64,000 nucleotides of DNA from Hoplostethus atlanticus (taxonomy: Eukaryota > Chordata > Actinopteri > Trachichthyiformes > Trachichthyidae), in contig JAXDDX010000125.1 in assembly GCA_034670405.1 (NCBI GenBank), forward strand, positions 434,001 through 498,000, in the 5' to 3' direction. Under the pieces are notes generated by a model, which saw only the letters and a program-made list of their open reading frames with translations, was not told the origin of the DNA and did not search any database. Positions 1 through 64,000 of this stretch are shown here, piece by piece. The translations under genes were made by a program, and so were the position numbers. Each line of letters begins with the position of its first letter. Position 1 is the stretch's first letter.

Positions 1-513
1 TTATTTCCCAATGCTGCCAAAAATGGCCTATATAAGCAGACATCACTAAGAAATTGTCAGGGTGAATTCTCTCATACAGTGCTCACATGGTAAATATCCA
101 ACCTCCACTAACTTAGCATAATGAAATACCAAGTCCCCAAGTCACAATTATTATAATTGCGTAAGGAAAAATATGGAAACTCTTTAAATCTTGTAGATCA
201 AGTGCTGCAAGCTTTTGATGTGTCTACTCTAAACTTAACTTTTTAATTATGGGAAACATGGAATACAACATTTATTTTCTCAAGAATCAAGAATGAATTT
301 GAATATTACTGTCTTATTGGGGCATACAAGCAGGTCCTGAATTTTTCAAAATGGACAAGTGGACTGAGAAATAACCTGTAACCTGCCGGCCAGTGAACTC
401 TCTCTCATGTGACCCGTCTCTGTCTGTCAAAACCCCACAGCAGCGAGATCTTGCTACAATGGTACTATCCCCAAATCAAAAAGGGAATTCATTATTTCTG
501 CTAACAAATAATA
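1..513. other. ryr2 intron, no gene seen
   Basis: This is the 3'-most intron sequence of the minus-strand ryr2 gene in the window. I see no exon. In particular the exon that should follow e19 (after STYYQ in SPRY3) is absent, so it lies before position 1. Bases 243-490 resemble 11015-11165 in direct orientation. Confidence 0.6.
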
Positions 514-2258
514 GTAGCCAATAATGTAATAACTACCGTTAATGTAATAACTGCCAATAACGTAATAATTTTCCCGTTCTTAATGTAATAAAAGTTGATA
601 ATGTAATAACTGGCCAATAATGTAATACATTTTCTGAACCAATAACGTAATACGTTTTTGCACATAATGTAATAAGTTATATTATTGGCTGGTTATTACA
701 TTATTAAAAAAAATCATTAAAAATGTAATAATTGGAGCCGATAATCTAATAATATACATCACTATGTTTAAGTTTTATTTATTATCAAGTGTCAGACTTC
801 CATAACACTTAATTTTACACTTACCCTGACCAATCCTGACCCCTGAATCTTAGTCCTAACTCTGAGAAAACACACCCACCCACACCTACTCTCTCTCAAG
901 GAATTAAGACTATTTATTTGTTTGTGTAGCTTGATGGTTAGACCCTGCCTTCTACTCTTTAGCCATTTGAGTACCAAATGAAGTGGGAGCACACGTTTGC
1001 AAACACAGACAATTACTCCTACTCCAGTAGGTGTCCTAACTGGTTTTCTGAAAGACAGTCTTTGTCTCTCTGCCTCCTGAATGGCCTGAATGTAAGAAAA
1101 AAATTGGTCCATCTAAATTTACATAATGTTCCCCGTGTCCCTCAGCAATATGGCCAAGAACCAAAAGAGGCAAGCTTTCACAAAAAACACCCAGATGGTG
1201 AGATAATAGAGGTTGCATCCAAACCAAGAGTTGACACAACAAGAAACTGAACATTGAATATCTTGGAGGCTCTTTGAAGAGTTATGTGGTCACCATATGT
1301 GCCATGTTGTGCCATCCTCTGTAAATAATCCCCCCATGTCCCCTCCACATACTCAAAAAGTGGCGTCCCATCCACTCCATGTGGATGAAATGTTAGATCA
1401 GCCACAATTTCTTCTTGCAATGTTGATACAGAACGGAATATTCCAAGGGTGGCCAATTGGTCAGCAATAGCAGCAAATTGGCAACTGCCATCTGGAATTG
1501 GGTCTAAACGAATGTTCAGGTTCAGGTCAGGATCCTTTGGGATATAAATAGGGCAAGGATTCTGATTTGGTAATACATTTTCATGTAACCTTTCAGGAGT
1601 CAGGTTTGGTATGTATGCATAGAGAGAAGGAGTGCTGAATAGCTATAATAGTGTGGTTGAAACAGTTTGCTTGAAAAAGTGATTTAAATATGTTTAATTA
1701 AAGATGACATTTTTCATGAAAAGAAATGGCGGTCTTTGTATTCGAGGACAAAGCACCTTCAAAGAGGTATAGATTTCATATTATATGACATAAGTAATTG
1801 TCTGTGTTTGCAAACATGTGTGCTCTCACTTCATTTGGCACTCAAATGGTTAAGGAGTAGAAGGCAGGGCTGGAGATAAGTCTAACCATCAAGTACCACA
1901 AACAAATAAATAGTAATTCCTAGAGCGAGAGAGTAGGTGTGTGTGTGGGGTCAGGTTTTTTAGCATCTATTTGAAAGAGGCAACAGTAAGGGTAAGTGTC
2001 ATGGAAGTGTGACACTTTATAGTCAATAAATAAAACTTAAATAAAGTGATGTAAGTATATTATTACATTATCGGCTCCAGTTATTACATTTTTTATGATT
2101 TTTTTAACCCAGCTAATAATGTAATAACCAGCCAATAATGTAATAACGTATTACATTGTGCGCAAAAAGTTATTACGTTATTGGTTCAGAAAATGTATTA
2201 CATTATTGACCAGTTATTACATTAAGAACGGAAAAATAATTACGTTATTGGCTGCTAC
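514..2258. mobile_element. DNA element with ~500 bp terminal inverted repeats and an OTU-protease relic
   Basis: The left end (514 to about 1015) and the reverse complement of the right end (about 1793 to 2258) are collinear for roughly 500 bp. Both begin GTAGC, pass through many units of the type AATGTAATAACTGCC, and both contain CTGAACCAATAACGTAAT and GGCTGGTTATTACATTATT. The two arms differ by small indels and substitutions. The arms enclose about 780 bp holding a decayed OTU-type cysteine protease reading frame on the minus strand. No transposase is visible, so the element looks non-autonomous. I could not define a target duplication. The superfamily is not assigned. Confidence 0.75.
1090..1640 (-). 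pseudogene. OTU-domain cysteine protease fragment, frameshifted
   Basis: Read on the minus strand, an open frame from about 1640 to 1178 contains DPIPDGSCQFAAIADQL (an OTU cysteine box with the D-G-x-C motif) and then GTWGDYLQRMAQHGTYGDHI, typical of the OTU core. A different frame then gives VLGHIAEGHGEHYVNLD, the usual C-terminal histidine box (1106-1160). The catalytic Cys and His boxes are thus both present but separated by at least one frameshift near 1180-1250. OTU proteases normally cleave ubiquitin chains, and some are carried by eukaryotic transposons. Here the frame is inside the inverted-repeat element and is not a host exon. No upstream start or promoter is clear. Confidence 0.7.
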
Positions 2259-2429
2259 ACAACCCCTTTACCTTATTTTGCAAATTCCTCACATTTCAAT
2301 AAAGGAGAGGGGAAAGAAGCAAACGTAGAGGGAATGAAGGAAGAAAGGAAGGAAGGAACGGAAAAAAGGAACGAAAGAAAAAAGGAAAGCAAGAAACAAA
2401 ACAACTGAAGTACCATATGAAGTTAGTAC

Positions 2430-60271
<57,842 letters not shown>

Positions 60272-61124
60272 CTACAAATACAGACAACTTTTACTATAAG
60301 CATTCAGGTCATTATTACATTACATTATTATTAAAACACTAGCAGGTGAAAAAAAAAGAGAACAAAGAACCTTTAAATTCTGGTTTCATTTATTTTATTT
60401 TTTTTGAGTAGTCAACACTCTTCCAGTTGTAGAGCCATTCTCAACTGGACTTGAAGTGGTTACAAAAAGACCAGCAGGAGTAATGTTAAGACTGGCAAAC
60501 ACTCTGATAAGCACACTAATAAACTTCACTATTAAGGCGCCAGAACAATATAAAAATGTCCTGTTGCGCTGTTGGCTGTCAAAACAGAAAGAGACAAACT
60601 CGGGAACTTATAGAATACCATTAGAATAAAATGAATTCCGTATTCGCCTATGGTTGCAAGCTATCAGAAGAACTGACTGGATGAAGGACTTAATAGGAAA
60701 TGCCCATGTTTGTAGTGAACATTTTATATACATAAATAGGTAACTAATTAAGACGTAAACTCAAATTCAGGTGTAAGCATTAACACAGGGCCAATATTGT
60801 CAAAGTTTCAAAGCTACTACATTTAGCTACCTAGGTTATAAATTCAATTTGTAAGACCTAACTGATGTTTATATCGTATCTGCCGCAACAAAACACCAGG
60901 GCCCTGTTCCAAGAAGCGGGTTTAGTGAAAACTCTGAGTTTGTTAACCCTGAGATGAGGGAAACTCTGGGTTTTCCGTTCCAGAAAGAGAGGTAACTCAA
61001 ACTCTGATTCAGTTACCATGGTAACTGACTGTGAACCTAACCTGCTCGCTGGCAGGTTTTCTTGAACAAACCCTGACTTTCTCCCTGTCTCCTCCCTCTG
61101 CTGAACCTGAAGCAGCTGTCGGAC

Positions 61125-61367
61125 ATGGCGTGTCCTTTCCTCGGTAACCCAATCGATATTCAAGCGGAAGTAATTCGCATAGCCTCACGTTGGGAGAAGA
61201 TTTTGAGACCCCGATTAGATGTTCTATGTCCAGGATGGAAGAGCTGTCCGAGATATAATATGCCGTTTACAGTTCACGGATTAAGCTACCACCACCCCGA
61301 GCAGTCAAATAAAGACACCTTTCATTTGGTCTTCTTTATTTCCTACAAATACAAAAGCAACAGTTAG
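61125..61367 (+). pseudogene. Harbinger nuclease N-terminal fragment
   Basis: MACPFLGNPIDIQAEVIRIA, SRWEKILRPRLDVL is the usual start of fish HARBI1-like transposases (MACPFL and the conserved V/I-D-x-x-A pattern). The frame then loses similarity; the catalytic region is absent. Confidence 0.7.
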
Positions 61368-61499
61368 TATTTTTATATTGTTCCAACAACACATTTCACC
61401 TGTGATCATGCACCCACCTCTAACTTATGTTCGAGTAATTAAATTTCTAGATCTGCCTTTCTAATTTGCCGCCCCAAGTACATCATTTGAAGTATGTCT

Positions 61500-61632
61500 G
61501 GCCCAGACAGCTCAGTTGGTAGAGCATTAGACTCTCAGTCTCAGGACTGTGGGTTCGATCCCCACATAGTGTTAACTATCACCTTTGTAAGTCGCTTTGG
61601 ATAAAAGCCTCTGCTAAATGACTGTAATGTTT
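61500..61632 (+). mobile_element. tRNA-derived SINE
   Basis: The head CAGCTCAGTTGGTAGAGCAT is an A box with its surroundings and GGGTTCGATCCCCAC is a B box. The tail is GTAAGTCGCTTTGGATAAAA, GCCTCTGCTAAATGACTG, typical of fish SINEs. The tRNA-like part shows a pseudo-anticodon CTC. Inserted in the Harbinger element. Confidence 0.88.
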
Positions 61633-62466
61633 TTATATTTCATTTTCAGCTGCTGCCAAGTGCGCTTTGCGCCCGTGGGATTGCACCTAAATGAAAATAT
61701 TTTTTTTCCAATACCATTCCACCACTTTCTCACATGTAGGTAATATTATAAGAAAGTGTGGTTAAATGTTAAATGAATACACTACTGCATTCAAACGTAC
61801 GCATTGACTCGGGCAGCGATTCTCTCCCACGCCAATTCCCTCTCCTTTACGACCCTTCTACTTGCTGGTTGCCATGGTGAATCGTAGTATCAGACCTCCA
61901 TTGATGATGGCTTTTTATTGTCGTCGCGCACGCGCTTAACTCAAGGTGAACATACTCAAAATTGATTGAACTAACTCAAATCAGCCGTTCTGGAACCGAA
62001 AACTCAGACTTGGCCATCTCGGAATTAATCAACTCAGAGTGCAGGGTTAGACTCAGAGTTTGCTGAACCTGCTTCTTGGAACAGGCCCCAGGCCATCAAC
62101 CTGAAAGCTAATGGTATGTTATGTATCATAGGTAAGATGTCACTGGATGGTAGTATACAAAAATCGCTGACCACATCTAGATACAGTAAGTCTTGTACAT
62201 TACCACAAATCACATAATTATATTTGTCTAATGACTTCTGTTTTGCGTTTGAGGCTGGGAAATCGCCACAGCTATTCTCATTAGCCAGCCTGCAAAACTC
62301 ACCACAACCCTGTATACCTTGTCTTTCATACTGGCCCTGACTGAACCCACAAGCTGGCCCTCACAAACAATACACTCCAGTACATGGCCTGACTTGTAGT
62401 GATTTTCACCCCTTTGGACACTCTTGTCCTCATCTCTAAAAAAACGCAGCATGTCAGAAAGGGAAA

Positions 62467-62775
62467 TCATGGTTGTTCTGTGGTAACGTAACGTAAACGA
62501 TCGTAGAGTTCAGTGGTAGGTTCTCTCAACTCTGTTTTCATCACTTCTCTATCTCTTTCATATTTTTTACAGTGAATTATAACATGTTCCACCAACTCCT
62601 CCACCTGGCACTGTTCGCATAAACCTGTGGAGTGCTCCCTAATAAGCTTTAGAGTTTTGTTCACCTTGCTATGCCCAAACAAACAACTTGGGTAATTGCA
62701 TGAACAAATGTGAATTAAACACAGACCAGAGGCAATAAAGGGGAGCTGATAGGGGTGCTGCGACACCGCCCACAC
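62467..62775 (-). pseudogene. LINE C-terminal zinc-finger fragment
   Basis: Minus strand: LFGHSKVNKTLKLIREHSTG, LCEQCQVEELVEHVIIHCKK, YERDREVMKTELRE. The C-x2-C...H-x4-C pattern is the end of many LINE proteins. No RT adjoins. The next frame downstream (62228-62470, HYKSGHVLECIVCEGQLVGS) resembles a SWIM-type transposon protein piece, unproven. Confidence 0.6.
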
Positions 62776-62859
62776 CTATACTTCCAACAGCTATGTATGG
62801 GACAGTAAAAGTCTTACTTATTGCACCTTTAATCAGTAACATGTTATAATATATAAATA

Positions 62860-63090
62860 TAGCCGCAAGCGGCGATATGCGGGTTCAAACAATTTTGTTA
62901 CTGCAAACTGCATGCAGAGTGACAGAAGAAGATAAATTCCACAAAAAATATATGCAGATAACTGTATGTTTAAGTAAGCAAGGCCACTAGGACAGAGGCT
63001 TCCATTCTCAAACAACAAAGTTCAGTTTAAACATAAAAGCCCCAGAAAAAAACTATACTGTAAGCCCATATGGAAAAGATTTGTGGCAAC
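62860..63090. repeat. GCCGCAAGCGGC hairpin repeat, copy
   Basis: It begins ATAGCCGCAAGCGGCGATAT, then GGGTTCAAAC, TGCATGCAGAGTGACAGAAG and AAGGCCACTAGGACAGAGG. Same block as 63500-63720 and the complement of 35575-35810. Confidence 0.85.
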
Positions 63091-63480
63091 AACCTTTATG
63101 CAACTTTTGCTAAGCTTGGTCCAATAATGATCCACAGTAGATTTGGTAGCAATCGGACCCACGGTCTAGGAGATGTCAAAAATGTGTTTTCCAAAGAATT
63201 CAAAATGGCGGAAAATCTAGTCAGGCGGACTTTAGTGGTTCTTGAGGCTTTTTTGTAGAGCACCTTGAGCTGGACTTGTGTGTCAAATTTCAAGTCAATC
63301 GGAGTCACTGTGTGAGGGGCGTGGCCTTTCCAAAATTGCACTTTTGGGCCTTAATTACAGCGCCACCATCTGGCCGATTGGGCTCAAGTTTCTTGGGAAG
63401 CATTTGCACATCATTTCCAGTTATTGGGCCAAGTTTCATGGTTTTAGCTCATTCCAGCTCACGGGAATTTGCGACGCGGC
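63091..63480. repeat. Repeat C, inverted copy of 33010-33345
   Basis: TTTGGTAGCAATCGGACC, CAAGTCAATCGGAGTCACTG and GGCGCCACCATCTGGCCG-like sequence are the complement of the 33.0-33.4 kb block. Two hairpin repeats flank it. Confidence 0.85.
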
Positions 63481-63499
63481 ATAAGACAACAAAGAATAA

Positions 63500-63720
63500 A
63501 TATAGCCGCAAGCGGCGATTCGCGGGTTCAAACCATTTTGTTACTGCAAACTGCATGCAGGGTGACAGAAGAAGATAAATTCCACAAACAAATATTTGCA
63601 GTTAACTGTATGTTTAAGTAAGCAAGGCCACTAGGACAGAGGCTTCCATTATTCCATTCCATTCCAACAACAAACTTCAGTTTAAACATAAAAGCCCCAG
63701 AAATACTATACTGTAAGCCC
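63500..63720. repeat. GCCGCAAGCGGC hairpin repeat, copy
   Basis: ATAGCCGCAAGCGGCGATTC, GCGGGTTCAAACCATTTTGT and a short (CCATT)n at 63646-63665, ending in CTATACTGTAAGCCCAT. Confidence 0.85.
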
Positions 63721-63721
63721 A

Positions 63722-64000
63722 TGTAGCACTGGACTAGTTCTAGGTTCGTGGGAGTGGTGATGATAATATAATAAATCAGACCAGAGACACAGAGCTTTAA
63801 ATATAACAGCAATTTAGTGATTGGAAAGGTAACAAACAAACAAAAATAACACTTATCATACAATAAATCAATCTTCTTATAGGCCTAAATCACAGGTAAG
63901 TATAACCAAACCTTTTTGGTTTCTCCTTTAAGTTTCCTATAGATTAGTTAGTCTAGTCAGTTTAAATCAGTGTAGCGGAGGGGTAATACCACCGCCTTGT
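63722..64000. mobile_element. LTR-like insertion, cut by the window edge
   Basis: It starts TGTAGCACTGG right after the hairpin repeat. 63735-63965 is the complement of 34900-35130. The rest lies beyond the window. Confidence 0.45.

Larger units (their letters stand above)
60900..62088 (+). mobile_element. PIF/Harbinger element, non-autonomous, with nested SINE
   Basis: The ends are GGCCCTGTTCCAAGAAGCGG and the complement of the right end, GGGCCTGTTCCAAGAAGCAG, with flanking CAG on both sides (60897-60899 and 62089-62091), a 3 bp duplication as in Harbinger. Subterminal AACTCTGAGT motifs recur on both arms. It carries only the start of a Harbinger nuclease and is interrupted by the SINE at 61500. 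Confidence 0.85.

Noticed and set aside
61501..61572. True tRNA gene
   Set aside because: A and B boxes are present, but the acceptor arms do not pair and the SINE tail follows directly; it is the head of a SINE.

Overview
This is vertebrate nuclear DNA, almost certainly from a teleost fish. The evidence is a multi-exon muscle/neural calcium-channel gene with GT-AG introns, several Tc1-type DNA transposons, hAT and PIF/Harbinger elements, tRNA-derived SINEs and fish-type LINEs. There are no operons, prokaryotic genes or CRISPR arrays. No species is named because the window does not decide it.

One host gene runs through most of the window: an internal part of a ryanodine receptor on the minus strand, with 19 exons between 60271 (5' side) and 2430 (3' side). 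The exons join in frame without a stop to about 948 codons. Compared with remembered human RyR paralogues they match RyR2 (cardiac type) best, roughly human residues 540-1480. In order they encode the end of the N-terminal RIH/solenoid region (e1-e2), SPRY1 (e3-e5), the first RYR repeat (e6-e8), the second RYR repeat (e9-e10), SPRY2 (e11-e14), a divergent linker (e15-e17) and SPRY3 (e18-e19). The flanking exons lie outside both window edges. Teleosts can have two ryr2 copies and the window does not say which this is.

Everything else is intron, and the introns are full of nested mobile DNA. By region: a 1.75 kb element with roughly 500 bp inverted termini carrying an OTU-protease remnant (0.5-2.3 kb); a 1.4 kb repeat interrupted by a full-length, uninterrupted RTE-like LINE (3.6-8.4 kb); LINE fragments and a nearly intact Tc1 (8.5-10.8 kb); a LINE RT relic and a hAT (12-14.4 kb); Tc1, hAT-MITE and Harbinger pieces (16-24 kb); a Tc1 split by a solo LTR (25.6-27.2 kb); an inverted second copy of the 1.4 kb repeat split by a TIR element (29-31.5 kb); a CCTAGCAACGG minisatellite and a mosaic repeat field (31.5-37 kb); an L1-type LINE and a second solo-LTR family (37.8-39.5 kb); a Tc1 split by a 2.9 kb TIR transposon holding a candidate small spliced gene (41.4-44.9 kb); another Tc1 (47.3-48.5 kb); a second, inverted copy of the first solo LTR (51.1-51.8 kb); and a 68 bp inverted-repeat element, a Harbinger relic with a nested SINE and LINE fragments (59.4-63 kb).

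The most notable non-host signals are the OTU-carrying element, the intact LINE, the 2.9 kb transposon with its small spliced reading frame, and the many inverted repeat pairs and CA/TG tracts lying at or around ryr2 splice sites. Nothing here is proven to be a new system. These are leads read by eye from sequence, and family names rest on remembered family features, not on searches.
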